Notes: a model not told the origin generated them from the sequence alone. A DNA stretch of 64,000 bases from JAHZKN01 sp965250205 (GCA_965250205.1 CBDFNK010000008.1:16726-80725); one strand, 5' to 3'. Positions 1-9,112 are shown, numbered from the stretch's first letter. A program made the numbers and translations.

Positions 1-818
1 CGTCGAAAGTCATCGATCATAAGGCGATCAAAACGCCATTTGTGATCTGCAGGACGGAGTAGTTTTGAAAACCGCTTCAGAAATCCTGTTTCTAACGTGG
101 TTGGCAGGTCTTTATGGCGCCACGCATCAGCAGCAAGGCTGCGGGCTTTTTCTTGGTTGCCAAGTGCAAGATGGGCTGAAGCAAGAGCCGCCACACCAAC
201 GCCCGTGCGTGGTTTATTGGTGTTGAAATGGTTCAGAATTTTTGCTGCGCTGCCGCCTTGAATAAATAATGCCTCTTCCAGGCGCTGGTGCAAAAGGTAG
301 GATTGTGGCCAGTTGGGATTTTGTTTGAGAAACGTCTGGTAATCATAGGCCGTGCCATAGCCGCGATTGAGGCGATACCATTTCACCAACTTAGCGCCTG
401 CAGGGTCTGTGATAGCTGCATGCAGAGTAGCTGCGACATCAGGTTTGCGTTTGTTGATCGCCTCAAAAGCATCTTTAATCCGCTTTCCATCTTCATCGCT
501 GAGTTTATGGTTCAGCAGCGGAGCAATGGCAGTGTCGAAGTGCGCGTTGTGGGCGGCTTCTTCCGCTGAGATTTTAATCTTCGAAATCTGGCGTCCTTTG
601 GCGAGCGCCGAAGCGATGATCCTCTGACCCCCAAATTGGTAAATTGTTGGTGTGGCGAGCGGCATCGAGAGTGCGATCACTGCCAAAGAAAAGGTTGAGA
701 ATACACGCCAGTAGCGTTCTCGGCCCCGAGAGGCGGTCGCCAGGGCGGGGCGTTGGCAACCACCTTGTGCGCATGCGGTCAGCTTGGGCTGGGAATGTGG
801 TAATGCTAGTAAGCGCAA
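1..818 (-). CDS. slt: Soluble lytic murein transglycosylase, N-terminal part (runs off left edge)
   Basis: The minus-strand frame stays open from the left edge to about 900. It reads as the helical N-terminal part of an Slt70-type lytic transglycosylase, which cleaves peptidoglycan glycan strands in the periplasm. A hydrophobic export segment (RYWRVFSTFSLAVIALSMPL, about residues 36-55 from the chosen start) is followed by A/E-rich helices and the family-like stretch YDYQTFLKQNPNWP. The catalytic SLT domain would lie beyond the left edge. The start is uncertain: no good ATG precedes the signal sequence, and a TTG at 818 behind GGAA is the best candidate. It is divergent from dapA, an arrangement common in rhizobia. 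Family assignment is fairly sure; start is weak. Confidence 0.72.
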   Translation of the reverse strand, partial: MRLLALPHSQPKLTACAQGGCQRPALATASRGRERYWRVFSTFSLAVIALSMPLATPTIYQFGGQRIIASALAKGRQISKIKISAEEAAHNAHFDTAIAPLLNHKLSDEDGKRIKDAFEAINKRKPDVAATLHAAITDPAGAKLVKWYRLNRGYGTAYDYQTFLKQNPNWPQSYLLHQRLEEALFIQGGSAAKILNHFNTNKPRTGVGVAALASAHLALGNQEKARSLAADAWRHKDLPTTLETGFLKRFSKLLRPADHKWRFDRLMIDDFR

Positions 819-1093
819 GAGGTGTTCCTTTCTTTGCGATTCGCGCAACAGTGGCGTCTTGAAGGCCTTCGGGCAACCGCCTAATCTGTATTCAAACCCT
901 TAGCGGTTAAGGCGACAGCGCTAATTGCCGGTATGTCAGCACCTCAATCGGTGTAAATTAGGGTGCATTTTTGGCTTGCTGGTGACGCCACGTGCGGTTT
1001 TTTGTGCGCGGTGTTATGAGCAAAGAAAATCAGGATGGATCCGGGGGCTTATAAAGGCCTTATGGATTGGAGAATTTTGGGGACCAAACAGGC

Positions 1094-1984
1094 ATGTTCA
1101 AAGGATCGTTCACGGCTCTCATTACGCCGTTCAAAGACGGCGCAGTAGATGAAGAGGCGTACCGGCAATTCATTGCCTGGCAAATCTCTGAGGGGATACA
1201 CGGCCTGGTGCCAGTGGGTACGACCGGGGAAAGCCCAACGCTTTCGCATGAAGAGCACAAGCGCATCGTTGAGATTGCAGTTGACGCTGCTGACGGAAAA
1301 GTTCCGGTGATGGCAGGTGCAGGTTCAAATGCGACGTCTGAAGCCGTCGATTTCGCAACACACGCTCAAAAAGCCGGTGCCTCAAGTGTGCTCGTTGTGA
1401 CGCCCTACTATAACAAGCCTTCACAGGAAGGCCTCTATCAACATTACAAAGCAATCAATGATGCAGTGTCCATCCCGATCATCATCTACAACATCCCCGG
1501 TCGCTCGATTGTCGATATGACAGTTGAAACGATGGCGCGCTGTTTTGAGCTGAAGAATGTCACAGGCGTTAAGGATGCGACCGCAGATCTGGCACGCGTT
1601 TCACAACAAAGAGCCGCGATGGGGCCTGACTTCAATCAGCTGTCTGGCGAAGATGCAACAGCACTTGGATACATGGCCCACGGCGGCCACGGGTGCATCT
1701 CTGTTGCGTCCAACGTTGCACCACGGCTTTGTTCTGAATTTCAAAACGCCTGCCTTGCCGGTGATTTTTCCAAAGCGCTGACCCTTCAAGATCGCTTGAT
1801 GCCGTTGCACGATGCGATGTTCTGCGAAACAAGTCCGGGTCCGGTAAAGTATGCGGTTAGTCGTCTCGGCTTCGGCGAGCCGACGGCACGCCTGCCGATG
1901 GTGCCGATTTCAGATCGGGCAAGGGCCATTGTTGATGCGGCCTTAGAAAAGGTGGGTCTTGTTGGAGCGAGTGCGGCTGCCTAA
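1094..1984 (+). CDS. dapA: 4-hydroxy-tetrahydrodipicolinate synthase
   Basis: DapA condenses pyruvate with aspartate semialdehyde, the first committed step of the lysine and diaminopimelate branch. The 296-residue protein is of normal family length. Schiff-base Lys160 lies in NVTGVKDAT, the catalytic Tyr132 in IIIYNIPGR, and the Thr43-Thr44 pair in PVGTTGESP. I chose ATG 1094 because a GGGGA motif sits 10 nt upstream and because the family begins MFKGS; an upstream start at 1067 lacks a ribosome-binding site. smpB follows 82 bp downstream on the same strand. DAP made here feeds the peptidoglycan that slt and the L,D-transpeptidases remodel. Confidence 0.97.
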   Translation: MFKGSFTALITPFKDGAVDEEAYRQFIAWQISEGIHGLVPVGTTGESPTLSHEEHKRIVEIAVDAADGKVPVMAGAGSNATSEAVDFATHAQKAGASSVLVVTPYYNKPSQEGLYQHYKAINDAVSIPIIIYNIPGRSIVDMTVETMARCFELKNVTGVKDATADLARVSQQRAAMGPDFNQLSGEDATALGYMAHGGHGCISVASNVAPRLCSEFQNACLAGDFSKALTLQDRLMPLHDAMFCETSPGPVKYAVSRLGFGEPTARLPMVPISDRARAIVDAALEKVGLVGASAAA

Positions 1985-2066
1985 ATATAAAGCCTACTCA
2001 TTGAAAAGTAGAAGAATGGGCCTTAACGGGCTCTACTGAGCCGTAACACCAGAATGGAACGAGGCG

Positions 2067-2543
2067 ATGCCGCCCAAATCCAAAGACGGGCGTTTGATCA
2101 TTGCTGAAAACCGCAGGGCACGCCACGACTACATGATTGGAGATACATTTGAAGCGGGTCTCGTTCTGAGAGGCACCGAAGTAAAGTCGTTGCGCAATGG
2201 TCAAGCCAATATTGCGGAAGGCTACGTTTCTGTCGAAGACGATGGGCTTTACCTGATCAATGCATTGATTCCGGAATACCAGGGAGCGGGTCGGTTCTTT
2301 CAACATGAGCCACGTCGCAAGCGCAAACTGTTGCTAAACAAGAATGAAATTCACAAACTGGTGCTGGCAAGAGAGCGCAAAGGCATGACGCTACTCGGCC
2401 TATCTCTCTATTTTAATGACAAGGGTAAGGCCAAATTGAAGGTTGCTGTTGGTGAAGGCAAGAAGCTGCACGACAAGCGCGAAACGGCTAAAAATCGCGA
2501 CTGGAATCGCGAGAAAGCCCGCATTCTTCGCGACAAGGGTTAG
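2067..2543 (+). CDS. smpB: SsrA (tmRNA)-binding protein SmpB
   Basis: SmpB delivers tmRNA to stalled ribosomes for trans-translation. The 158-residue product has the family's core: IIAENRRARHDYMIGDTFEAG, the GTEVKSLRNG loop, and a basic C-terminal tail (HDKRETAKNRDWNREKARIL) of the kind that reaches into the empty mRNA channel. GAACGAGG lies just upstream of the ATG. The gene follows dapA on the same strand and probably shares its transcript. No tmRNA gene was recognised in this window. The next gene converges from the other strand 21 bp beyond the stop. Confidence 0.97.
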   Translation: MPPKSKDGRLIIAENRRARHDYMIGDTFEAGLVLRGTEVKSLRNGQANIAEGYVSVEDDGLYLINALIPEYQGAGRFFQHEPRRKRKLLLNKNEIHKLVLARERKGMTLLGLSLYFNDKGKAKLKVAVGEGKKLHDKRETAKNRDWNREKARILRDKG

Positions 2544-2564
2544 GCCTGTACGTGGCTCTTTGCT

Positions 2565-3257
2565 TTACGTCTTATCGATATGAGTCTGCACATTTTCAAA
2601 CACTGCATTGAACATTTTAGGCGTTAGTCGACCGGTATTCGTGTTGTAGCGCGAGCAATGATAGCTATCGATGACGATCAGATCGCGGGTTGGTGTGTCA
2701 GTAATGTGATGGGTTTTATTGTGTCCAAATGGGTAAGCAGATTTTTTTACGCCAAGTGCTGTAAGCGCTGAATCGTGCGCGATGCGCCCCAACACAACAA
2801 CGGCTTTGAGCTTTTTAAGTTCTTCAATGCGCGCCGCCAAAAATTGACGGCAGGTCGATATTTCTTTGCCAATCGGTTTGTTTTGAGGCGGCACACAGCG
2901 CACGGCATTAGAGATCATGCAATTGACCAAGCGTAGACCGTCATCTGCACGGGCTTGATAGGTGCCTTTGGCAAAGCCAAAATTCAACAATGTTTCATAG
3001 AGTAGATCGCCAGCATAGTCGCCCGTAAAAGGCCTGCCTGTCTTGTTGGCACCTTTGAGCCCCGGAGCGAGGCCAACTATCAACAGCTCGGCGTTTTGCG
3101 GCCCAAAAGAGGGGACTGGCGCATTGAACCAGTCTGGATTGTCTATTGCGTTTTGCGTGCGAAATTGAGCCAGTCGCGGACATAACGCACACGCAGCGCT
3201 GGGTTCAGAGCTGTTCGTTTTTTTTGAAGGGTGTGTTGAAGGAGAAACGGTTGCCAT
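2565..3257 (-). CDS. Uracil-DNA glycosylase, family 5 (UDGb type, iron-sulfur)
   Basis: A 230-residue base-excision-repair glycosylase. Motif A reads GLAPGLKGANKTGRPFTGD (residues 62-80), the signature of family 5, which lacks the polar catalytic residue of family 1. The C-terminal motif HCSRYNTNTGRLT (from His200) fits the family's HPS-N-TGR motif, with Cys in place of Pro. Cys23, Cys26, Cys121 and Cys136 are placed to bind the [4Fe-4S] cluster known in families 4 and 5. The first 20 residues are Ser/Thr/Lys-rich and probably disordered. Family 5 enzymes remove uracil, and often hypoxanthine or xanthine, from DNA. The gene lies 49 bp downstream of the NYN gene on the same strand. Confidence 0.93.
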   Translation of the reverse strand: MATVSPSTHPSKKTNSSEPSAACALCPRLAQFRTQNAIDNPDWFNAPVPSFGPQNAELLIVGLAPGLKGANKTGRPFTGDYAGDLLYETLLNFGFAKGTYQARADDGLRLVNCMISNAVRCVPPQNKPIGKEISTCRQFLAARIEELKKLKAVVVLGRIAHDSALTALGVKKSAYPFGHNKTHHITDTPTRDLIVIDSYHCSRYNTNTGRLTPKMFNAVFENVQTHIDKT

Positions 3258-3306
3258 GGCCGCAGATTATGCGATTATCAATGGGCGGCTAAGTCGGATG
3301 TAACCA

Positions 3307-3912
3307 TTAAAGGTCTTCATCGACATAAACAGGTTCGGCTTCTTCAAAATTTGGTTTGCGGTTACTTTGCGCATTTTGAGGGCCTCCGCTTCTGCAAATT
3401 TCATCTTCAAGGTCTGCAATATCAATAAACTGATCGGCTTGCCGACGCAGTTCATCGGCAACCATGGCAGGCTGGGTTTGCAACGTGGAAATAACACTGA
3501 CCCGTTTACCGTCCTGTTGCATTGCTTCCACGACATAACGGAAATCGCCATCACCAGAGAATAAAACGACATGATCAAGCGATTTTCCAAGACGCATGGC
3601 GTCAACGGCTAACTCAATGTCCATGTTGCCTTTAACTTTACGTCGACCGCTTGCGTCCGTGAATTCCTTGGCTGGTTTGGTGACCATCGAATAGCCGTTG
3701 TAGTCGAGCCAATCGACAAGCGGGCGAATCGAGGAATATTCCTGATCTTCAATCACCGCCGTGTAGTAAGATGCTCTGATCAGTTGCGCGCGTTTTCGGA
3801 AGAACGTTAGCATCCGTTTGTAGTCAATATCAAAGCCGAGCGCTTTGGACGTTGCGTATAAATTTGCGCCATCAATAAACAAAGCAACTCGTTCGGATTT
3901 ATCGAAATACAT
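3307..3912 (-). CDS. NYN-domain (LabA/DUF88-like) putative ribonuclease
   Basis: A 201-residue protein with a PIN-like NYN fold, a family of predicted metal-dependent RNases. Acidic residues line up as expected: Asp14 and Asn17 in LFIDGANLY, Asp98 in KGNMDIELAVD with Asp104, and Asp121/Asp123 in FSGDGDFRYVVEA. The last 25 residues are acidic and disordered. ATG 3912 is chosen because GAGGA lies 6 nt upstream; a longer frame to 4047 adds 45 residues unlike the family. In related bacteria such a protein is often near rpoZ or smpB. Its RNA target cannot be told from sequence. Confidence 0.88.
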   Translation of the reverse strand: MYFDKSERVALFIDGANLYATSKALGFDIDYKRMLTFFRKRAQLIRASYYTAVIEDQEYSSIRPLVDWLDYNGYSMVTKPAKEFTDASGRRKVKGNMDIELAVDAMRLGKSLDHVVLFSGDGDFRYVVEAMQQDGKRVSVISTLQTQPAMVADELRRQADQFIDIADLEDEICRSGGPQNAQSNRKPNFEEAEPVYVDEDL

Positions 3913-4006
3913 TCGGTGTCCTCGGTTTGGAGTAGGCAATGATGTGCCTAAAATGGCAATTTCAAAGTTGTGCAATGGACGAAAATGCGCAATCGAATAA
4001 CACACA

Positions 4007-4038
4007 TTGTGGCGATTGATGCTTGTGGCGATTGATGC
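4007..4038. repeat. Perfect 16-bp tandem duplication
   Basis: TTGTGGCGATTGATGC occurs twice head to tail, about 95 bp upstream of the NYN start codon. It is one of several short perfect tandem duplications in the window. Confidence 0.9.
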
Positions 4039-4284
4039 GCAATTCAAGTTAATGCGACGTTTAGGTATAGGGCAGCTACAGGGATCTCTCTAAGTGATGG
4101 TCGAAATCCGTGTCAAAAGCAACCGATGATGGCGAACAATTCTTAGTTAATTAGGGCATAAATTGTCGCTATAAAGCATTGTGTCAGAAGTACGCATCGA
4201 GATATTGTCGTGGTATAATTGGCTAAACGCCGGGTCCATCTTGAAATTTCTTTGAATAATCTTTTCTATAACTAAGCACCCAGG

Positions 4285-4303
4285 CCTTACTTTCAGTGTA
4301 AGG
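4285..4303. other. Short hairpin, possible terminator or small-RNA end
   Basis: The arms CCTTAC and GTAAGG pair perfectly around a 7-nt loop, and AAATTTTTCATTTT follows on the plus strand. The stem is only 6 bp, so this is a weak terminator candidate. Confidence 0.3.
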
Positions 4304-4642
4304 AAATTTTTCATTTTAAACGTACGATTTGTTCTTGAAATCTGACACGCAGATTGTCCAATTTTCCGCGTTCAACTGGTCTCGGATACACCTTTGAGAC
4401 AGCCAGACTCACCTGAGGATTTGACCCCAGTCAACTGCATTTCTTGCTTCAAAACAGTAAGTATGCCATTGAAGCAGCAGAAGTGGCGATCTGGGCTCCA
4501 GATTTCGCCCGTTTTTCTTTGCCGATAAGAGAATGGGGAAGAGGCGGTGGCTGAACTCCCAGTAGGGCCCTGCCCGCTCTAATCTTGGCATCAGAGCACC
4601 GTGGTTGCTTGATTGCGGTGGGTTTTAAAGGGGTTTTGCGAC

Positions 4643-5074
4643 ATGGCGCGTGTCACGGTTGAAGATTGTGTCGATAAGGTTTCGAACCGATTTGAGCTTG
4701 TTTTGCTGGCCGCCCACCGCGCCCGTGCAATCGCCAATGGCGGTGCAATGACGATTGATCCCGATGGTGACAAGAATCCTGTGATTGCTTTGCGTGAAGT
4801 GGCCGAACAAACCGTTGTGCCTGATGACATGCGTGAAGCGTTAATCCATTCGATCCAGAAAAACACCGAAGTTGATGAGCCTGAAAACGAGGCGGCACCC
4901 TTATTGCCGAATGATCGCCGTGGCCCGATGCTTGGTCGCGACGAACAGTCCAGCGACAATCAAGTAGATGTCATGACCGAAGAGCAGTTGCTGCGCGGTC
5001 TTGAAAGTCAGACACCAACTGAGCCGTCAGCTAACATCGGCGCAAGTGGGGCACCGCGTGATCGTAGCCGGTGA
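4643..5074 (+). CDS. rpoZ: RNA polymerase omega subunit
   Basis: Omega helps assemble RNA polymerase around the beta' subunit and contributes to a ppGpp-binding site. Residues 1-60 (MARVTVEDCVDKVSNRFELV, then the conserved AAHRARAI and the VIALREVAE stretch) are the omega core. The remaining 80 residues are an acidic, low-complexity tail typical of alphaproteobacterial omega. ATG 4643 is chosen over an upstream in-frame start at 4613 because the family begins MARVTVEDC. It sits directly before rsh, the conserved rpoZ-relA/spoT pairing that places the ppGpp sensor subunit beside its synthetase. Confidence 0.96.
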   Translation: MARVTVEDCVDKVSNRFELVLLAAHRARAIANGGAMTIDPDGDKNPVIALREVAEQTVVPDDMREALIHSIQKNTEVDEPENEAAPLLPNDRRGPMLGRDEQSSDNQVDVMTEEQLLRGLESQTPTEPSANIGASGAPRDRSR

Positions 5075-5168
5075 GCTTGCCGGAGTTATTTCCAATCTCT
5101 TACGTGATTTTTGATTTTCTGCGCGCTAGTCTATTCGCTCACCCAAGTGATGTGAGGTAGGCCCCGCA

Positions 5169-7412
5169 ATGATGCGGCAGTACGAACTTCTAGAACTCGT
5201 ACAAAGCTACGATCCTGACGCTGATGAGGCGCTGCTCAATCGTGCCTACGTCTACGCCATGAAGGCGCACGTCAATCAGAAGCGGGCGTCCGGTGATCCA
5301 TATTTTCTACACCCGCTCGAAGTCGCGGGCATTCTGACCAAACTCAAGCTTGATGACGCGACCATTGCAACGGCGTTGCTGCATGACGTGATTGAGGATA
5401 CAGACGCAACGCGTGCCGAAATTGATGAGCTTTTCGGACCCCGCATTGGCGCGCTGGTCGATGGCCTAACCAAAATCAACCGACTTGATCTGGTCTCTCG
5501 GGAGGCGCAGCAGGCGGAAAATTTCCGCAAGTTGCTGGTGGCCATCTCAAGTGACATTCGTGTGCTATTGGTCAAGCTTGCCGACCGATTGCACAACATG
5601 CGCACCTTGGAGCACAAGAAGCCGGAAAGCCGAAAGCGCAATTCAGAGGAAACCCTGGAGATTTATGCACCGCTTGCTGGCCGTATGGGCATGCAGGCGA
5701 TGCGCGAGGAGCTTGAATCGCACGCCTTTCGCTGGATCAATCCTGAAGGCTACAAGGCGGTGACTGACAAACTTGAAGACCTGTCGGAGCGCAACCAAGG
5801 CATTGTCGATGAGGTTACCGCTTCATTGAAAGAAAAACTCGCCGCTGAGGGGATAGAGGCCGATGTGTTTGGTCGCCTTAAGACGCCCTTTTCGATCTGG
5901 CGGAAGATGACCAATCGGCAAATTTCTCTTGAACAACTGTCGGATATTTTTGGTTTTCGTATTGTCGTATCCAACATCGAAGATTGCTATCGTGTCCTTG
6001 GTGTCGTGCATACCTCGTGGCGCACGGTGCCAGGCCGGTTCAAGGATTACATCTCGACGCCAAAGCAGAATAACTATCAATCGATCCATACAACCGTGGT
6101 TGGCACCAAACATCAACGCGTTGAGCTGCAAATACGCACGCGCAAAATGCAAGACGTTGCTGAGTACGGCATTGCGGCGCACTCCTTGTACAAAGATGCG
6201 CCTGGGCCCGAACGCCCTGTGGTTAACGGCAGTGGGCAGTCACGTGATGTAAACCCTTACGTTGGTTTGCGGCGCATGGTGGAAGCGTTGTTGGAAGGCT
6301 CAAACTCAGAAGAATTTCTTGAGCATACCAAGCTTGAACTTTTCCAAGACCAAGTGTTTTGTTTCACGCCCAAAGGCCGACTGATTGCACTACCACGTAG
6401 CGGCACACCACTTGATTTTGCCTATGCTGTGCATAGCGACATCGGCCGGCGCGCAACAGGGGCCATTGTCAACGGTCGTAAAGTGCCCATCGACACGCGG
6501 TTGCGCAACGGCGACGAAATTCAGATCCTAACGTCAAAAACCCATACGCCGCCCGCTGCTTGGGAAAATTTTGCAGTAACTGGTCGTGCCCGGTCTGCTA
6601 TTCGCAAATCAGCGCGCGAACAACAGCGTCATGAATACCTTGAGCTTGGCAGGCGCTTGGTGCAGGCTGGAATGTCAAAGCTCTCCAAGACCTATGATGA
6701 AAGCATGTTGACGAAGGCGATTGGTGCACTGCCTCAAAAAACACCTGAAGATATTTTAGTTGCTGTTGGGCGCAAAGATCTTCGTGTGTCGAAGCTCATG
6801 AAGCTGCTCTTTTCTGAGTTCAGCCCTGACGATGCAGAAGACGCGACGCAAAATTACAAGCCGCAGGCGCGGTTTGGCCGCGCGCAGGGACAGAAGGGAT
6901 GGTATAAGCTTGCCTCCGCAATTGGTCTGAAGTTTAGCACTCAAGATGCAGAGCCTGTCAGTCAGTCGAGTAGCATTGCCATTCGTGGTCTCAAGGACAA
7001 CGTACCTGTCAAATTTGCCGAAGGCGGAGCGGTGCCGGGGGATCGTATCGTTGGTGTGATGATGGACGGCGGAGGAATTCGAATTTTTCACATTCATTCA
7101 CCTCGATTGTCTGAATTCGAGCATCAGGAATGGATTGATGTGACCTGGGACCTGGACCCTGAAAAACCTGAGCGTTTTCCCGCTGTTATCAACATCACAG
7201 CACCCAATAAGCCAGGTACGTTGGCCGAAGTCGCTGAGGTCATTGGCGGCGGTGGCGGCAATATAGACAGCATAAATTTGACAAATCGCGGGATAGACTT
7301 CGCAGAAATGAAGATTGGACTTGAGGTGTGGGATTTGCCGCACCTGACTCATATTATAGCTGGCCTCAAAGAGAAGACAGTGGTCAGCGATGTTGAGCGC
7401 GTGTTTGAATAA
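5169..7412 (+). CDS. rsh: Bifunctional (p)ppGpp synthetase/hydrolase, RelA/SpoT homologue
   Basis: The single long Rsh protein of alphaproteobacteria (747 residues) makes and degrades the stringent-response alarmone. Domains in order: HD hydrolase (His48, then the LLHDVIEDT motif around residues 70-78), synthetase (about 235-350, with GRFKDYISTPKQNNYQSIHT), TGS (about 390-455), a linker helical region, and a C-terminal ACT domain (about 670-745). Both catalytic halves keep their signature residues, so it should be bifunctional like SpoT. GAGGTAGG precedes tandem ATGs at 5169 and 5172; either could start. It lies 94 bp downstream of rpoZ. Confidence 0.96.
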   Translation: MMRQYELLELVQSYDPDADEALLNRAYVYAMKAHVNQKRASGDPYFLHPLEVAGILTKLKLDDATIATALLHDVIEDTDATRAEIDELFGPRIGALVDGLTKINRLDLVSREAQQAENFRKLLVAISSDIRVLLVKLADRLHNMRTLEHKKPESRKRNSEETLEIYAPLAGRMGMQAMREELESHAFRWINPEGYKAVTDKLEDLSERNQGIVDEVTASLKEKLAAEGIEADVFGRLKTPFSIWRKMTNRQISLEQLSDIFGFRIVVSNIEDCYRVLGVVHTSWRTVPGRFKDYISTPKQNNYQSIHTTVVGTKHQRVELQIRTRKMQDVAEYGIAAHSLYKDAPGPERPVVNGSGQSRDVNPYVGLRRMVEALLEGSNSEEFLEHTKLELFQDQVFCFTPKGRLIALPRSGTPLDFAYAVHSDIGRRATGAIVNGRKVPIDTRLRNGDEIQILTSKTHTPPAAWENFAVTGRARSAIRKSAREQQRHEYLELGRRLVQAGMSKLSKTYDESMLTKAIGALPQKTPEDILVAVGRKDLRVSKLMKLLFSEFSPDDAEDATQNYKPQARFGRAQGQKGWYKLASAIGLKFSTQDAEPVSQSSSIAIRGLKDNVPVKFAEGGAVPGDRIVGVMMDGGGIRIFHIHSPRLSEFEHQEWIDVTWDLDPEKPERFPAVINITAPNKPGTLAEVAEVIGGGGGNIDSINLTNRGIDFAEMKIGLEVWDLPHLTHIIAGLKEKTVVSDVERVFE

Positions 7413-7469
7413 GGGTTTGCGGGGCAAGATCAGCGGTGAGGTTTTGCGCTGATGGTGAAGGGAAAGAGA

Positions 7470-8057
7470 ATGCTTTTTAGGCGGCGCACACCGCTGACAT
7501 TTACTGAGCATGCACGTTTGTGGCTTTGGCCTAAGCGTAGCTGGTCTCGTTCCCTGCGCTATTTCCTGCATCGCCTAGAACGCTTGCAAGCCAGTCCCCA
7601 TCAAGTGGCTTTGGGATGCGCTGCCGGCGTATTTGTTTCGATTACTCCACTGCTCGGCACGCAGATGATATTGGCAGTGCTGCTTGCGTTTGCCATACGC
7701 GCAAATATACCCGCGGCTTTGATCGGCACGTTCTTTGGAAACCCTCTGAGTTGGCCTTTGATCTGGGGTGGCACCTATCTCGCGGGTTGCTACATGCTTG
7801 GTGTTGAAAATGTAATGACGCTCTCAGGGCTCGAGTATTATTTGAAGCGTTTTGTCGAAGCGCTAGCAACCTGGTCACCGGATGTTATTGATCACGCCAT
7901 CGTTCTGGTCTGGCCGGTTTTAAAACCAATGCTGGCGGGCTCGTTACCCCTTGGCCTAATCGTTGCCACTGTCATTTACTATACGTTGCGCCCGGTGATC
8001 GCTGCCTATCAGCGTGCCCGCGTGACAGCACACCTTTCCGTGCCATCGCCAATTTGA
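7470..8057 (+). CDS. DUF2062 membrane protein
   Basis: A 195-residue protein of the DUF2062 family, function unknown. After a basic N-terminus (MLFRRRTPL) comes the family core: SPHQVALGCAAGVFVSITPL, a second hydrophobic helix (MILAVLLAFAIRANIPAALI), then GTFFGNPLSWPLIWG. A further hydrophobic segment (LPLGLIVATVIYYTL) lies near the end. ATG 7470 is preferred over 7452 because GGGAAAGAG lies directly upstream and relatives begin MLFRRR. The gene lies between rsh and pdxJ on the same strand, a neighbourhood also familiar in rhizobia, where acpS and lepB usually follow pdxJ. Confidence 0.88.
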   Translation: MLFRRRTPLTFTEHARLWLWPKRSWSRSLRYFLHRLERLQASPHQVALGCAAGVFVSITPLLGTQMILAVLLAFAIRANIPAALIGTFFGNPLSWPLIWGGTYLAGCYMLGVENVMTLSGLEYYLKRFVEALATWSPDVIDHAIVLVWPVLKPMLAGSLPLGLIVATVIYYTLRPVIAAYQRARVTAHLSVPSPI

Positions 8058-8131
8058 TAGGGTTTGGCCAAGAATTTGTGCTGGCGATCGGCTGCTACAA
8101 GTTCCCACCTAAAGTTTGAGAGTTTCGAGCC

Positions 8132-8905
8132 ATGCCCTCCCTCCCGCGCCTAGGCGTTAATATTGATCATGTCGCTACCATCCGGAATGCGCGCGGTGGC
8201 CTGCATCCTGACCCTGTGCGTGCTGCACACCAGGCCGTTGAGGCTGGTGCAGATGGCATAACTGCTCATTTGCGCGAAGACCGTCGCCATATCTCTGACC
8301 TTGATATTGCACGTCTCAAGTCAGAGGTGACACGTCCTTTAAATCTAGAGATGGCGCCAACGGACGAGATGTTTGAGATCGCATTGCGCCATGTTCCTAA
8401 CGCGTGTTGCCTCGTTCCGGAGCGGCGCGAAGAGCGCACGACAGAAGGTGGCCTTGATGTCGCTGGCGCACGCGTGGATCTAAAAGACTACATTGCGCGC
8501 CTTAAAGGTGCTGGCATTCGCGTTTCGTTATTCATTGAGCCTGACTCAGATGCAGTTGAAACGTCAGCAGTGCTTGGCGCAGACATTGTGGAGCTTCACA
8601 CAGGGGCTTATTGTGAAGCGGCCTTGAAGGATGATGGAGAAGAGTTTGGGCAAGAGTTTCATCGGATCGCGTCTGCGGCCAAGTTGGCAGAAGCCGTGGA
8701 TTTGGAAGTTCATGCCGGACATGGCCTGACCTACAATACAGTTGGGCGGATTGCAGCACTGCCAGAAATCACTGAACTCAACATCGGTCACTTTCTCATA
8801 GGCGAGGCGCTATTCGTCGGGCTGAATGGGTCCATCACACGCATGCGCAATCTTATTGAAGAGGCCCGTTTGGAAGCCTGCCGAGGCAAACGTCAGGTCT
8901 CTTGA
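8132..8905 (+). CDS. pdxJ: Pyridoxine 5'-phosphate synthase
   Basis: PdxJ closes the pyridoxine ring from 1-deoxyxylulose 5-phosphate and 3-amino-2-oxopropyl phosphate in the DXP-dependent vitamin B6 pathway. The 257-residue TIM barrel has the family's conserved stretches in order: LGVNIDHVATIRNAR at the N-terminus, GADGITAHLREDRRHI, the catalytic Glu in NLEMAPTDEM, IVELHTGAYC, and HAGHGLTYNTV with its catalytic His. PLP made here is needed by HemA and GlyA further along. The gene ends 36 bp before a mobile-element cluster. In rhizobia acpS, lepB, rnc and era often follow pdxJ, and none of them is found here. Confidence 0.96.
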   Translation: MPSLPRLGVNIDHVATIRNARGGLHPDPVRAAHQAVEAGADGITAHLREDRRHISDLDIARLKSEVTRPLNLEMAPTDEMFEIALRHVPNACCLVPERREERTTEGGLDVAGARVDLKDYIARLKGAGIRVSLFIEPDSDAVETSAVLGADIVELHTGAYCEAALKDDGEEFGQEFHRIASAAKLAEAVDLEVHAGHGLTYNTVGRIAALPEITELNIGHFLIGEALFVGLNGSITRMRNLIEEARLEACRGKRQVS

Positions 8906-8941
8906 TTGTCGAAATGGGTCGCGAGGTCCATTGCATCCCAA

Positions 8942-9112
8942 CTAGGTCACAGGCTCATTAAATCGCATCCAGATGCGCAGAGCGGCAAGCTTTACTGACG
9001 CGAGATAGTTGGCATCGTGTCTGTCAAAGCGCGTTGCAACCCCGCGTGACTTTTGCGGCAACAGCGGCTCGATCACACGCCACTCCGCGTCAGACAGGTC
9101 ATAGCGTGCCAT
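8942..9112 (-). pseudogene. IS5-group transposase, in-frame internal deletion (56 aa)
   Basis: The frame begins MARYDLSDAEWRVIEPLLPQ, the usual N-terminus of IS427-group transposases. After KSRG it jumps directly to VATRFDRHDANYLASVKLAA and RIWMRFNE, the usual C-terminus. The DDE core of some 200 residues is missing, yet reading frame, start and stop are kept. It is preceded by AGGAGG-like sequence (RC of 9119-9126), so a short peptide could still be made. Function, if any, is unknown. Confidence 0.8.

Larger units (their letters stand above)
3913..4642. other. 730-bp intergenic stretch between the NYN gene and rpoZ
   Basis: No convincing gene here; the short frames lack ribosome-binding sites and family resemblance. 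The stretch holds a perfect 16-bp tandem duplication (4007-4038), a TATAAT-like -10 box at 4214-4219 without a clear -35, and a hairpin CCTTAC/GTAAGG at 4285-4303 followed by an A/T-rich run. The -10 box and hairpin lie about 70 nt apart and could delimit a small RNA, but this is inference. The last 200 bp should carry the rpoZ-rsh promoter. Confidence 0.5.

Noticed and set aside
574..876. 100-codon minus-strand frame beginning MPEGLQDATV
   Set aside because: It overlaps the lytic transglycosylase frame, which continues without a stop to the left edge and matches its family; this frame ends by itself and matches nothing.
4409..4591. 60-codon minus-strand frame upstream of rpoZ
   Set aside because: No ribosome-binding site, no family resemblance, and it lies in the expected rpoZ promoter region.
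4080..4642. Possible tmRNA gene near smpB
   Set aside because: I looked for a tag-peptide reading frame and tRNA-like ends of the alphaproteobacterial type and found neither.
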